Assembly: GCF_015206815.1 (NCBI RefSeq)
Contig: NZ_JADEXZ010000015.1
Coordinates: forward strand, 1-64,000
DNA from: Fortiea sp. LEGE XX443
GTDB taxonomy: Bacteria; Cyanobacteriota; Cyanobacteriia; Cyanobacteriales; Nostocaceae
Direction: 5' to 3'
Length of the DNA stretch: 64,000 nt
Shown here: one piece after another, positions 32,739 through 41,072 of the stretch
Position numbering within the stretch: the first letter of the stretch is position 1
Layout: every line of letters begins with the position of its first letter
The notes under the pieces: generated by a model
What the model was told of the DNA's origin: nothing
What the model saw: only the letters and a program-made list of their open reading frames with translations
Databases searched by the model: none
Program-made: the position numbers and the translations under genes

Positions 32739-34043
32739 TTATAAATCACGATGGATAAATGCCTTAGCATTTGCGCCAGTGTAACTAGCTACAATGTGAC
32801 CATCACCAGTCATTTGATATTTATAAGTTACCAATCCTTCTAAACCGACAGGGCCGCGGGGAGGCATTTGTTGGGTACTAATGCCGACTTCTGCGCCAAA
32901 ACCGTAGCGAAAACCATCAGCAAAACGTGTAGAACAATTGTGAAATACTCCGGCGGAATTTACCAAGCCGAAGAAAGTTTCAGCGGTGGCGATATCTTCA
33001 GTAATAATTACATCGGTGTGGCGAGAACCGTATTGGTTAATATGAGCGATCGCATCTTCTAAAGAGTCTACAATTTTAATCGATAAAATTAAATCGCTGT
33101 ATTCCGTTTCCCAATCTGTTTCGGTTGCGGCTACGATGTCAGGTAATATTTTCAAAGTGCGTTCATCACCTTTTAATTCTACATTGGTTGCTTGTAAAGC
33201 GGCTGCCACCTTAGGTAAAAACTCCCCAGCAATTGATTGATGCACTAATAAAGTTTCAATGGCATTACAAGCAGCAGCATACTGTATTTTGGCATCAACA
33301 GTAATCTCCACTGCTTTGGTAATATCAGCCGCTTTATCTATATAAGCATGACAAATACCGTCGGCATGACCGAGTACAGGAATGCGGGTATTTTCTTGGA
33401 CAAACCGGACAAAAGAGTTAGAACCTCTCGGAATAATTAAATCCACATATTTATCTAATTTTAAAAGTTCTAAGGTTTCTTCTCTCGTTGTTAGCAACTG
33501 TACTGCATCAGGACTAACAGCAGTTTGAGATAATCCTTGTTTAATGGCTTTAACTATCGCTTCACAAGAACGCACAGCTTCTTTGCCACATTTGAGAATT
33601 ACGCCATTACCCGACTTAATCGCCAAAGAAACAATTTGAATTGCTGCTTCTGGACGTGCTTCAAAAATAATTCCCAACACACCCAAAGGACAAGTGATGC
33701 GTTTGAGGACTAAACCTTTATCAAGTTCGCGGTGAATCTGCACTTTACCTATAGGATCGTCCAGTTTACCAACATCTCGCACACCAGCGATCGCATCTCT
33801 TAATTTATGTTCATCTAACTGCAAGCGTTTATATAGAGGTTTGGCAATTCCTTCCGCCGCCGCAGCTTGACAATCAGCCACATTCGCTTGCAATATTTCT
33901 TCTCTTGCCAATTCTAAAGCTTGAGCGATCGCTGCGATCGCTTGATTTTTTCCATCTGTCGCCAGAATTGCCAACTTACTTGCAGCAACGCGAGTTTTTC
34001 CAGCGATTTCAACTAGAGATGACTCAACTTGAAAAATAGTCAT
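32739..34043 (-). CDS. proA: Gamma-glutamyl phosphate reductase (glutamate-5-semialdehyde dehydrogenase)
   Basis: It reduces glutamyl-5-phosphate to glutamate semialdehyde with NADPH, the second step of proline synthesis in the cytosol. At 434 residues it has the usual length. The catalytic Cys lies in [16 protein letters not shown], with other conserved blocks at [38 protein letters not shown] and [22 protein letters not shown]. The start is ATG at 34043. A palindromic repeat (32706-32732) lies just after its stop. Confidence 0.96.
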   Translation of the reverse strand: MTIFQVESSLVEIAGKTRVAASKLAILATDGKNQAIAAIAQALELAREEILQANVADCQAAAAEGIAKPLYKRLQLDEHKLRDAIAGVRDVGKLDDPIGKVQIHRELDKGLVLKRITCPLGVLGIIFEARPEAAIQIVSLAIKSGNGVILKCGKEAVRSCEAIVKAIKQGLSQTAVSPDAVQLLTTREETLELLKLDKYVDLIIPRGSNSFVRFVQENTRIPVLGHADGICHAYIDKAADITKAVEITVDAKIQYAAACNAIETLLVHQSIAGEFLPKVAAALQATNVELKGDERTLKILPDIVAATETDWETEYSDLILSIKIVDSLEDAIAHINQYGSRHTDVIITEDIATAETFFGLVNSAGVFHNCSTRFADGFRYGFGAEVGISTQQMPPRGPVGLEGLVTYKYQMTGDGHIVASYTGANAKAFIHRDL

Positions 34044-34199
34044 GTCAAAAAATAACTCTTAATTATGGCACAAACATTTATTTTCCATCCTATAGCAATC
34101 TGATTTGATTCCTGAATCATTCCTAAAGGGAGGTAACAGAAAATAACCTTCTCCAAATCTTTCACGCCAGTAAGGTGAGTTATTTTTACCAGTCGTCGC

Positions 34200-34335
34200 A
34201 TCAACAATGTCAGTCGTTGCATTCACAATGTCAGCCGTCACATTTATAATGCGAATTATCACATCAACAATGTCAGCCGTCGCATTCACAATGCGAATTA
34301 TCACATCAACAGTGTGAGTCATCACATTCACAATT
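34200..34335. repeat. 21-bp tandem repeat array, six and a half units
   Basis: Units of 21 bp begin at 34200, 34221, 34242, 34263, 34284 and 34305, with a partial unit to 34335. Each has the form ATtCACAATGtcAgCCgTCaC with variation. The rest of the 34044-34347 spacer holds no gene. A minus-strand ORF through the array (34059-34331) encodes a seven-residue period (VDVIIRI, VNATADI), which only reflects the 21-bp unit. Confidence 0.85.
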
Positions 34336-34347
34336 GACTAAATTTAT

Positions 34348-35271
34348 TTACCTTGCCCATTGTTGCAAGATATAAGCATAAAAAGCATCTTTATCAACTT
34401 GATCCATTGCATAAATTTTACGACCGCCAGGGACAACTTTAGTCCGCCCTTGACTTAGGCCAGTGGTAATAATTTCCGTTTCCCACTCCCGCAGTTGATA
34501 AAATTCTGGGTGTCCTAAATAAGCCGTCGCCAGCACATCCCAAAAATAATAATCTTGAGGAATCACCAGTGCGTAACATTGCCCTGCTAAATCAGAGATA
34601 GGATAGTGGCGTTGTTTTCCCATTTTGTACACAATATCTGATGTCACTGGTACATTGTTAGTTAAATCTAAAGGACACATGATAATTTCAATCTGGCTTT
34701 GCCAAACTCGCGCCGCTGAAACTGCATCCCAGTAGACATTCCATTCCGCCGAACCATCTTGTCCGGCTTCTAAACTTTTTTCGACGTTACCACCAACATT
34801 CAACGCGCCTCCCATCCAAACAATTCTTTGTATCTTGGCTTCTATCTCTGGTGCTTTATCTAACGCCACTGCAACTGTCGTTAATGGCCCTGTCACCATC
34901 AGCGTGACTGGTTCTGGTGCTTCACGCAATACCCGCACCATAAAATCTTGCCCAGGTTCTGCAACTAGAGGTGTGTTAATAGTATCCTGCTGGTTGAGAA
35001 TGGGAAGATGGTCAACAATAAACGAATCACGCCGATAGAGACGGGGAAAAGGATTTATCCCACGTACTGTGCTTTCGGCAACTGGGATATGAGAAAATCC
35101 CATCAAATCGATAATTTTGCGTGTAGCGCTAACTGCTGGTTCGATATAACAATCAGCTGGGGTGACGACAACACCAAGAAGTTCTACATGATCCATCGTC
35201 AACAACAGCATAGTAGCGAGATAATCATCTACACCACCATCGTGATCCATCAATACAAGTTGTTTTGACAT
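34348..35271 (-). CDS. Nucleoside hydrolase (inosine-uridine preferring family)
   Basis: It cleaves the N-glycosidic bond of ribonucleosides for base salvage. The 307-residue protein, read from the ATG at 35271, begins MSKQLVLMDHDGGVDDYLA, in which D9, D11, D15 and D16 form the calcium-binding Asp cluster of the family. A central VTGPLTTVAVAL and a WNVYWDAVSAARVW block also fit. The open frame extends upstream to 35409 but would overlap the divergent deaminase gene and lacks homology there. Divergence from a cytosine deaminase with only 19 bp between starts points to joint pyrimidine salvage. Confidence 0.9.
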   Translation of the reverse strand: MSKQLVLMDHDGGVDDYLATMLLLTMDHVELLGVVVTPADCYIEPAVSATRKIIDLMGFSHIPVAESTVRGINPFPRLYRRDSFIVDHLPILNQQDTINTPLVAEPGQDFMVRVLREAPEPVTLMVTGPLTTVAVALDKAPEIEAKIQRIVWMGGALNVGGNVEKSLEAGQDGSAEWNVYWDAVSAARVWQSQIEIIMCPLDLTNNVPVTSDIVYKMGKQRHYPISDLAGQCYALVIPQDYYFWDVLATAYLGHPEFYQLREWETEIITTGLSQGRTKVVPGGRKIYAMDQVDKDAFYAYILQQWAR

Positions 35272-35290
35272 ATATAAGGAGAATAAAGAA

Positions 35291-35722
35291 ATGGATGAAT
35301 TTATGCAAGCTGCGATCGCCCAAGCCAAACAAGGTAGACAAGAAGGTGGAATTCCTATCGGTTCTGTTCTCATCAAGGATGGCAAAATTGTCGGTAGAGG
35401 ACACAACAAACGCGTCCAAGATGACGATCCTGTTACCCATGCTGAAATCGATTGTCTCCGTAATGCTGGCAGAATTGGCAGTTACAGAGGTACAACACTC
35501 TATTCAACCTTAATGCCGTGTTATTTGTGCGCTGGGGCAGTGGTACAATTTGGCATTAAAAAAGTCATCGCTGGAGAATCTCGCACATTTCCTGGTGCTA
35601 AAGAATTTATGGTATCTCACGGCGTAGAAGTTGTTGATTTAAATTTAGATGAATGTGAACAAATGATGAGTGAATTTATTCAAACTAATCCTGAATTATG
35701 GAATGAAGATATAGGAAAGTAG
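35291..35722 (+). CDS. Cytosine deaminase-like nucleoside deaminase (yeast FCY1 type)
   Basis: A 143-residue zinc deaminase with H50-A-E52 and P76-C77-x2-C80 (MPCYLCAGAVVQFGIKKV), which bind zinc and provide the catalytic Glu. Overall similarity is to the yeast-type cytosine deaminase rather than the bacterial CodA TIM-barrel enzyme. The ending NPELWNEDIG is also typical of that group. It is divergent from the nucleoside hydrolase gene. A likely route is cytidine to cytosine by the hydrolase and then to uracil by this enzyme; the actual substrates are inferred. Confidence 0.88.
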   Translation: MDEFMQAAIAQAKQGRQEGGIPIGSVLIKDGKIVGRGHNKRVQDDDPVTHAEIDCLRNAGRIGSYRGTTLYSTLMPCYLCAGAVVQFGIKKVIAGESRTFPGAKEFMVSHGVEVVDLNLDECEQMMSEFIQTNPELWNEDIGK

Positions 35723-35930
35723 TCAATAGCTATCAAATCTTTTTTAGTAAGCAACAATTGCTAACTCTATCTTGTCAAAGTTTGTTATTATTACCAACTC
35801 AAGCAGATAGATAATAAAATAGATACATCGAACATCAATCCGTCAGCAATATTCATCAACTCTAAACACTATATAAAGACTTGAAAAGCAGTATTTTTAC
35901 ATACAAGTTAAGGCCTATAAACACTATTCC

Positions 35931-36401
35931 ATGCTAACTATTATTGGTTGCGGAAATTTCAATCGCTGCGACGACGCTGTAGGTGTAATTATCGCCCAAC
36001 GCTTACAACAATATCTAGCCGAAAATCCTCACCCTAATGTGCGCGTGTATGACTGTGGAACCGCAGGAATGGAGGTAATGTTTCAAGCTAGAGGCAGCAA
36101 ACAATTAGTGATTATTGATGCCAGTTCAACTAATTCCGAAGCAGGTGCAATATTTAAGGTTCCGGGTAAAGAATTGGAAGCTTTACCGGAACCTAGTTAT
36201 AACTTGCATGATTTTCGTTGGGATAATGCTTTAGCCGCCGGCAGGAAAATATTTCAGGATGACTTTCCTGAAGATGTGACAGTTTATTTAATTGAGGCGG
36301 CAAGTCTTGGTTTTGGACTGGAGTTAAGTCCTGTTGTGAAACATTCTGCTGACCTGGTTTTTGAAGCGGTAGTTGCAATTATCAGACAGAATAATTCGTA
36401 A
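35931..36401 (+). CDS. hupW: Hydrogenase maturation protease, probably HupW
   Basis: It cleaves the C-terminal peptide of the NiFe hydrogenase large subunit after nickel insertion. The 156-residue protein has the family pattern GCGNFNRCDDAVGVIIAQRL (Asp pair near residue 15), then a QLVIIDAS strand with the second Asp, and LSPVVKHSADLV with the His. In Anabaena PCC 7120 the uptake-hydrogenase protease HupW is encoded near the nif region, which fits this location. HoxW is the alternative; position favours HupW. A 208-bp AT-rich spacer upstream probably holds its promoter. Confidence 0.85.
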   Translation: MLTIIGCGNFNRCDDAVGVIIAQRLQQYLAENPHPNVRVYDCGTAGMEVMFQARGSKQLVIIDASSTNSEAGAIFKVPGKELEALPEPSYNLHDFRWDNALAAGRKIFQDDFPEDVTVYLIEAASLGFGLELSPVVKHSADLVFEAVVAIIRQNNS

Positions 36402-36414
36402 TTGCAGAATCTCC

Positions 36415-36789
36415 CTATCCAGCCATATCACGATAAACAGCAAGTTCATCTACCCTCATTTCAAAAGGCACACCTTGACTTTCTGGAGGACAGACGCGGA
36501 TTTTAGCACTGCTAACAATTGTTTGGAGTAATGTTCCCATTGGTACGATTTGTTGTAGTACTCGCCAGTTAGTAACTTGGTCGGGACATTCAATTACTAA
36601 TGTCATTGCACTTGCATCAGTTGTGACATACCATCGACAACTAGAGAGAAGATTTTGAATTGTGCGATCGCACCCTTCGTAAAAGTATCTACTAATAGAA
36701 TGCTCTAATTGTTGCCGTAAGATAATATCTGCCGATGTTGGCTGCATTGGACGGTAATCATCATTGAAATAATACATACGCCTAGCCAT
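36415..36789 (-). CDS. Conserved cyanobacterial hypothetical protein near the nif cluster
   Basis: A 124-residue soluble protein starting at the ATG at 36789 (MARRMYYFNDDYRP); an in-frame TTG at 36801 is less likely. It shows alternating helix and strand segments (LEHSISRYFYEGCDRTIQNLLSSC) and no recognised motif. It is convergent with hupW and lies 18 bp after the SagB-like gene, probably in the same transcript. I recall a similar protein next to hupW in Anabaena. Function is unknown. Confidence 0.72.
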   Translation of the reverse strand: MARRMYYFNDDYRPMQPTSADIILRQQLEHSISRYFYEGCDRTIQNLLSSCRWYVTTDASAMTLVIECPDQVTNWRVLQQIVPMGTLLQTIVSSAKIRVCPPESQGVPFEMRVDELAVYRDMAG

Positions 36790-36807
36790 TTGTGCTTTCA
36801 AAACTAC

Positions 36808-38094
36808 TTAGATGCCAATAGCCATTGCGTAGAGAATATCTTTAGTTGTTTCTAAGAAAATCTGGGTCTCATCATCATAAAAAGCGCCGATTCCGCTACA
36901 TTGAATCCCCAAATAATTGCTACTCAGGTAAACTTTGTGTCCTAGAAAACCTGCTAGTTGCATAGCAGTTTGATAATTTGTATATCCGGACACAATAAAT
37001 AAAGTTACTGCACAATCTCTGGCGATTGCTTGATTAATGCACAAGTAACCTGTTTGTTCACTAAAATCACCACTTTTAATCAGATGATTGCCTTTGTATA
37101 ACCCAGGTAAAATACCCTCTACTCGATGCACGACTGAATAAATATCTAATGCCTCACAACTTCCTGTTGGGATGGCTTGCTTCAGTTGTTGTAATATCCT
37201 GAAGTAATATTCTTGAGAAATCAACTGTTTCCGGAAACGTCTATTTGAACGTCTATTCCAAACAGTTTGGTAGAATTTATCCTTGTCAAATTCAAACTTG
37301 GGATGCTCTAGTTTTTGCTGTGAACTCTTTTGTAAAGCTGTTACTTGATAGCCATCTTCAATAAATTCATTAGCTTCAAAATAATCTGTGCCACAAACAA
37401 AAGGAACCTTCAGCCTTAACCGTCTTACCTTCTTGTCTTCTACTTCCCCACATACAACACAAGCAGTCACGAACTCTTTATTCTCAAAACCTAAGTCTGT
37501 ATTGAGAGCTAACTTATCAAAGTCGAAAATTAGCTGGATGTCTTTGTCATAAAGATAAGCTGATGCGGCAATTGTACCTAAATGGTGTCCGCTATCTAAA
37601 AAGCAATATCTCAGACTTCTATTTTTATATTTCCAACTAGACCTATAATAAACGCAACTAATTAAAAAAATGATTCCCTTGATACATTTGGTCGGTATAA
37701 TATAACTTTCTAAGCCATCATCAATTAATTCATAGATGAGTGTTAGACAATTATTCTCAACTTCGAGATGGTAGATACCATCAACTATTCCCGCTATTCC
37801 ACGGATTTGTATATAAATCTCAGTGGGATAAAGCCCACCTGCTGAAGGATTTACACGTAGTTTGTAGGCTACATCTTTATAAGTTTGCTCCAATGTAACC
37901 GCACTAGTTAAATAAATAAACAAATGTGTCGGGTCGTTGAGATTTAATTGCAACCTTCGATAGAATTTTGGGTACTGCTTAAAAGCAGATGGTTGAGTTG
38001 AAGAGTCTACATAATTGGGATCAAGTTGTACTGATAGGTAAGAATGTTTAGTAGCTTGATGATAGCTTTTCTTGGAAAGATTACTTCGTAGCAT
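36808..38094 (-). CDS. SagB/ThcOx-like nitroreductase-family protein, apparently two fused domains
   Basis: A 428-residue flavin-dependent oxidoreductase of the SagB type. The first half has the signature NPSAGGLYPTEIYIQIRGI and GIYHLEVENNCL, then FLDSGHHLGTIAASAYLYD. A second nitroreductase-like start appears near residue 280 (WNRRSNRRFRKQLIS), followed by GILPGLYKGNHLI and AMQLAGFLGHKVYL. Nitroreductases normally dimerise, so this may be an internal pseudo-dimer. SagB proteins oxidise azolines in peptide natural products, but no YcaO cyclase is nearby. It overlaps the ankyrin gene by 14 bp. The substrate is unknown; linkage suggests a nif-associated role. Confidence 0.8.
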   Translation of the reverse strand: MLRSNLSKKSYHQATKHSYLSVQLDPNYVDSSTQPSAFKQYPKFYRRLQLNLNDPTHLFIYLTSAVTLEQTYKDVAYKLRVNPSAGGLYPTEIYIQIRGIAGIVDGIYHLEVENNCLTLIYELIDDGLESYIIPTKCIKGIIFLISCVYYRSSWKYKNRSLRYCFLDSGHHLGTIAASAYLYDKDIQLIFDFDKLALNTDLGFENKEFVTACVVCGEVEDKKVRRLRLKVPFVCGTDYFEANEFIEDGYQVTALQKSSQQKLEHPKFEFDKDKFYQTVWNRRSNRRFRKQLISQEYYFRILQQLKQAIPTGSCEALDIYSVVHRVEGILPGLYKGNHLIKSGDFSEQTGYLCINQAIARDCAVTLFIVSGYTNYQTAMQLAGFLGHKVYLSSNYLGIQCSGIGAFYDDETQIFLETTKDILYAMAIGI

Positions 38095-38545
38095 TTTTGA
38101 GAATTCCTAGAATTTCTACAGTACTGGCAAAATCTATAGCTTTATAATCGTCTAAATTTTTTAAATCCAAATTAGGACGATGTTCTAAAAGCAACTTGAC
38201 GACTTCTACCTTACCTGCTGATGCTGCATACATCAAAGCTGTAGCACCATTATCATTTTGGTTATCAATATTAATTTTGGCCGCCAGCAGCAAATCAATT
38301 AATTCATAATGATTGCCAAAACAAGCAAACCATAAAGCATTATTACCATCATTATTTCTGGTATTAATATCCGCACCTACATCAATAAGTTCTCGAACAA
38401 CTGAGTTATTATCTTCCCTGGTTGCTTTCATTAAAGCTGTATCTCCATTCTCACCAGGTTGATTTAATTCTTCAGAATTGTAGCTTCTTGCTATCATCCA
38501 TTCATAAGTTGTTTTACTCAAATTTTGCTTGCTGTGCTGCTGCAT
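38081..38545 (-). CDS. Ankyrin-repeat protein
   Basis: A 154-residue protein with three clear ankyrin repeats and a degenerate fourth: GDTALMKATREDNNSVVREL, GNNALWFACFGNHYELIDLL, GATALMYAASAGKVEVVKLL and a DYKAIDFASTVEIL end. It has no signal peptide and is probably cytoplasmic, binding a protein partner. It precedes and overlaps the SagB-like gene by 14 bp, indicating co-translation; the ankyrin protein may bind that oxidoreductase. A pair like this flanks nif clusters in other heterocystous cyanobacteria, from memory. Confidence 0.88.
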   Translation of the reverse strand: MQQHSKQNLSKTTYEWMIARSYNSEELNQPGENGDTALMKATREDNNSVVRELIDVGADINTRNNDGNNALWFACFGNHYELIDLLLAAKINIDNQNDNGATALMYAASAGKVEVVKLLLEHRPNLDLKNLDDYKAIDFASTVEILGILKNATK

Positions 38546-39259
38546 AAATCTTCCTCAAATTACAAACTAAAGGGAATGGTGGACAATGCCCACCATTCTG
38601 AAAAATTCTATAGAAATCCTGTACGTAGAGTTGTAAAAACTCCTCACCAATTCATACTCTAGACAGCATTAATTATCTGCTTAGACTGTTCACCAATTGC
38701 CACTAAACTTTTGAAATAAGGTTTACACATTTCACCTAATTTTTACGGTGAAGCTATCGTATTATCTGCTCAACTATTATTTGTATTGGGGTTTAGGTAG
38801 AAATGTCTTTGATAACCTTGTCATCGCTTTTCGCTGAAGTTTAGGTTCACTAGCAACAATTTAGCTTACCCATATATTATCACCTTCATAAGTTTATTTT
38901 ATGAATAACTGTGAATCATATTATAGATATTAGTTAAATTTCTCAAAATAAGATAAAACAGCATACCCAAATACAGTTATATTTTAAAGTTTATGTTTTT
39001 TCGAGAGGCTTAGATACCCGAATTCTCAAATAAGTTAGGTATCTTTTTATTCAAGATAAAATTTAATTAGTTAAATTATTACTCTACTCAGAAACTAACT
39101 TATAGACTTTATCTTACTAATGGGATATTTTTAGCTAAAAATATCTAGTTTTGTATAATAAATGTTACTTAGTTTATAAAAAAAATATAAAAAAGATTAT
39201 TGTTAACCTAAAAAGTTGGTATTGTATGCAACATGTATCTTTAACCAGGAAATTAAAAC
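38546..39259. promoter_or_regulatory. Divergent AT-rich region between the ankyrin gene and mop
   Basis: A 714-bp AT-rich region with no credible ORF. It separates the minus-strand ankyrin-SagB unit from plus-strand mop and should hold both promoters and leaders. Near 38565-38605 GAATGGTGGACAATGCCCACCATTC contains an inverted repeat (GAATGGTGG / CCACCATTC) just upstream of the ankyrin start. I did not find a perfect NtcA site (GTAN8TAC). Confidence 0.5.
38574..38598. repeat. Inverted repeat upstream of the ankyrin-SagB unit
   Basis: GAATGGTGG (38574-38582) and CCACCATTC (38590-38598) are exact inverted copies separated by ACAATGC. It lies about 30 bp upstream of the ankyrin ATG, where an operator or a leader hairpin could act. 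Confidence 0.6.
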
Positions 39260-39469
39260 ATGGAAATTAGCGCTCGTAATACCTTAAAAACTACTGTAAA
39301 AAAGGTTGTAGCTGGTTCGGTTAATACAGAAATAACTTTAGAATTAGCACCTGGTGTTGAATTGGTCTCAATTATTACGAAATCATCAGCAGATAGGCTT
39401 GGTTTAACAGAAGGGAAACAAGCTTATGCTGTTATCAAAGCATCGGATGTTATTGTTGCTGTTGATTAA
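39260..39469 (+). CDS. mop: Molybdenum-pterin binding protein (molbindin, TOBE/Mop domain)
   Basis: A 69-residue single Mop/TOBE domain: MEISARNTLKTTVKKVVAGSVNTEITLEL, then ITKSSADRLGLTEGKQAYAVIKASDVIVAVD. The SARN and SVN(T)E motifs bind molybdate in hexameric molbindins. It likely buffers intracellular molybdate for FeMo-cofactor synthesis. It is the only plus-strand gene within the nif region and is convergent with feoA. The start is ATG after AGGAAA. Confidence 0.92.
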   Translation: MEISARNTLKTTVKKVVAGSVNTEITLELAPGVELVSIITKSSADRLGLTEGKQAYAVIKASDVIVAVD

Positions 39470-39573
39470 CTAATAACTCAAGTTATTATTTATTGATTCA
39501 GGCGATCGCCTGAATCAAAATCTGCAAAGCAAATGTCGTATTTTAATTAACATAAATTTAAAAATATATTTTT

Positions 39574-39825
39574 TTAATTCTTAAGTAAACGCACATAAAT
39601 TATACAAGCTACTTCCCGGTTTATTAATACATATTTATTATCAATTTGGATAAGAAAATCAGTAAAATCATTTTCGACTGTGAGTTTAGTTCCGATTATT
39701 ATACCTTGTGATATTAGTTCTTTGAGAATTTCTTCATCCTGAGTTCTATAAAATGTGACGATACCTTGCTCTCCGATTTTGAGCAATTCTAATGAACAGC
39801 CACTGACGGTAAAAGGGGTAAACAT
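39574..39825 (-). CDS. feoA: FeoA-domain protein
   Basis: An 83-residue SH3-like FeoA domain: MFTPFTVSGCSLELLKIGEQGIVTFYRTQDEEILKEL..., with GIIIGTKLTVEND and the NREVACIIYV end. FeoA proteins assist FeoB ferrous iron transport, but no feoB is present here. In Anabaena-type nif clusters a stand-alone feoA-like gene follows fdxH, as here (103 bp downstream). It may help supply iron for nitrogenase or regulate its partner; that is inference. Confidence 0.85.
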   Translation of the reverse strand: MFTPFTVSGCSLELLKIGEQGIVTFYRTQDEEILKELISQGIIIGTKLTVENDFTDFLIQIDNKYVLINREVACIIYVRLLKN

Positions 39826-39927
39826 TAGTAAGGTGAGTTTTGAATAATTAAGGATGAAAAATAAAGATAATTATCTTCACTTTTCATCCTTTTATTAGTT
39901 GCTAAAGATAATAACTAAAGCACTAAT

Positions 39928-40227
39928 CTAAACGAGGTAAGGTTCTTGGTGTGTCTTGATTGTGCAGTTAGAGCGAGGATAGGTAACGCACAATAAAGCA
40001 AATCCTTTTGATACTTGCTCGTCATCTAAGAAGATTTGATCAGATTGATCAATTTCACCTTCAGTAACTTTGCCTACACAGCTAGAGCAAGAACCTGAAT
40101 GACAAGAGAAAGGTAGCTCAATACCATTTTCTTCTGCTGCGTCCAATATAGTGGTTTCTTCATCCACTTCAATTGTGGTATCGAGGTCTTCTTTTTTGTT
40201 GATTAATCTTACTTGATAGGTAGCCAT
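39928..40227 (-). CDS. fdxH: Heterocyst-type [2Fe-2S] ferredoxin
   Basis: The ferredoxin that donates electrons to nitrogenase reductase in heterocysts. The 99-residue protein has cluster ligands C42, C47, C50 and C80 ([12 protein letters not shown] ... ALLCVTYP). The lysine pair in LINKKED, Lys10 and Lys11 without the initiator Met, is the mark of FdxH and is important for contact with NifH. It is downstream of hesB, separated by 178 bp. Confidence 0.97.
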   Translation of the reverse strand: MATYQVRLINKKEDLDTTIEVDEETTILDAAEENGIELPFSCHSGSCSSCVGKVTEGEIDQSDQIFLDDEQVSKGFALLCVTYPRSNCTIKTHQEPYLV

Positions 40228-40405
40228 TTTCCGATTCTCCTCAAATATATAATTCGCCTAATTTCTCGAAGTTTGTCAGTATCCTTTTCGAGAAGCTGTT
40301 GATAGGATGACACTGCATTTGATGAGTTGAGCGAGTGTCTCTGACATTTCGTAGTGCGTTTCCGGGAAGCCTTTATAGTTCGACTTCAAGCTAGAAGAAA
40401 GTCTT

Positions 40406-40777
40406 TTAGCTACAAGGGACACTATTCGGCGTACAGTCACCAGCTTGGAAAGATTTGCCACAACCACAAGTACTAGTTGCATTCGGGTTAGTAAATTTGA
40501 AACCGCTTTCTACCATCCCTTCGACAAAATCGATCACGATTCCTTCCAATAAAGGTGCACTTTTAGGATCGACGTAAACCAACACACTACCTTGCTGGAT
40601 TACTAAATCATCTGATTGGGGCTTGCTAGTGACATCCATGCCATATTCGTAGCCATTGCAACCACCATCTTTGACAGATATCCGAATGCCTTTAGTTGCA
40701 CCATTTTCATCGGAACCGGAACCTCGCAGGAATGCCCGCAAACGAAATTCTGCTTTTTCTGTTAAAGTAACAGTCAT
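40406..40777 (-). CDS. hesB: HesB, IscA-type iron-sulfur assembly protein
   Basis: A 123-residue A-type Fe-S carrier. The three conserved cysteines are seen in DGGCNGYEYGM and STCGCGKSF. It probably delivers iron or clusters to nitrogenase components. It is transcribed with hesA upstream and fdxH downstream, the conserved hesAB-fdxH order of heterocystous cyanobacteria. The start is ATG (MTVTLTEKAEFRLRAFLRG). The ORF at 40276-40482 is a shadow. Confidence 0.96.
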   Translation of the reverse strand: MTVTLTEKAEFRLRAFLRGSGSDENGATKGIRISVKDGGCNGYEYGMDVTSKPQSDDLVIQQGSVLVYVDPKSAPLLEGIVIDFVEGMVESGFKFTNPNATSTCGCGKSFQAGDCTPNSVPCS

Positions 40778-40917
40778 CCAATCTCCTAGTCTGTAGCGAT
40801 TGATTGTTCTAATTTCAAATGTCAGTTTTTTGTGATGTTTGTCCTTTGCATTTACAAATGATCAATGACAAAGGACAAAATGCTTATTAAGTTACGTGGT
40901 GTGCAACTTTCTTTCAA

Positions 40918-41053
40918 ACCTAACCCCCAACCCCTTCCCTATCAGGGAAGGGGAGTAATATTCAAAGCCTCTCTCCCGGCAGGGGAGCCAGTGCGTTGCG
41001 GGGGTTCCCCCCGTTGTAGCAACTGGCGTGAGAGGTTTGGAGAGGGGTTTTAA
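40918..41053. repeat. Complex small repeat in the hesA-hesB spacer
   Basis: The 295-bp spacer holds CCCTTCCCTATCAGGGAAGGGG, a perfect CCCTTCCCT/AGGGAAGGG hairpin, followed by CCTCTCTCCCGGCAGGGGAG and GTTGCGGGGGTTCCCCCCG with TTGTAGCAACTGGCG, and ends GAGAGGTTTGGAGAGGGG. Outer CCTCTC and inner hairpins are nested, as in repeat mosaics known from Nostoc genomes. Transcripts from hesA to hesB must cross this structure. Confidence 0.7.
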
Positions 41054-41072
41054 GAATAAGTCGCACATCCCG

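Noticed and set aside
34059-34331. Minus-strand ORF with VDVIIRI/VNATADI repeats
   Set aside because: The seven-residue period is a direct product of a 21-bp tandem DNA array; no start-site support.
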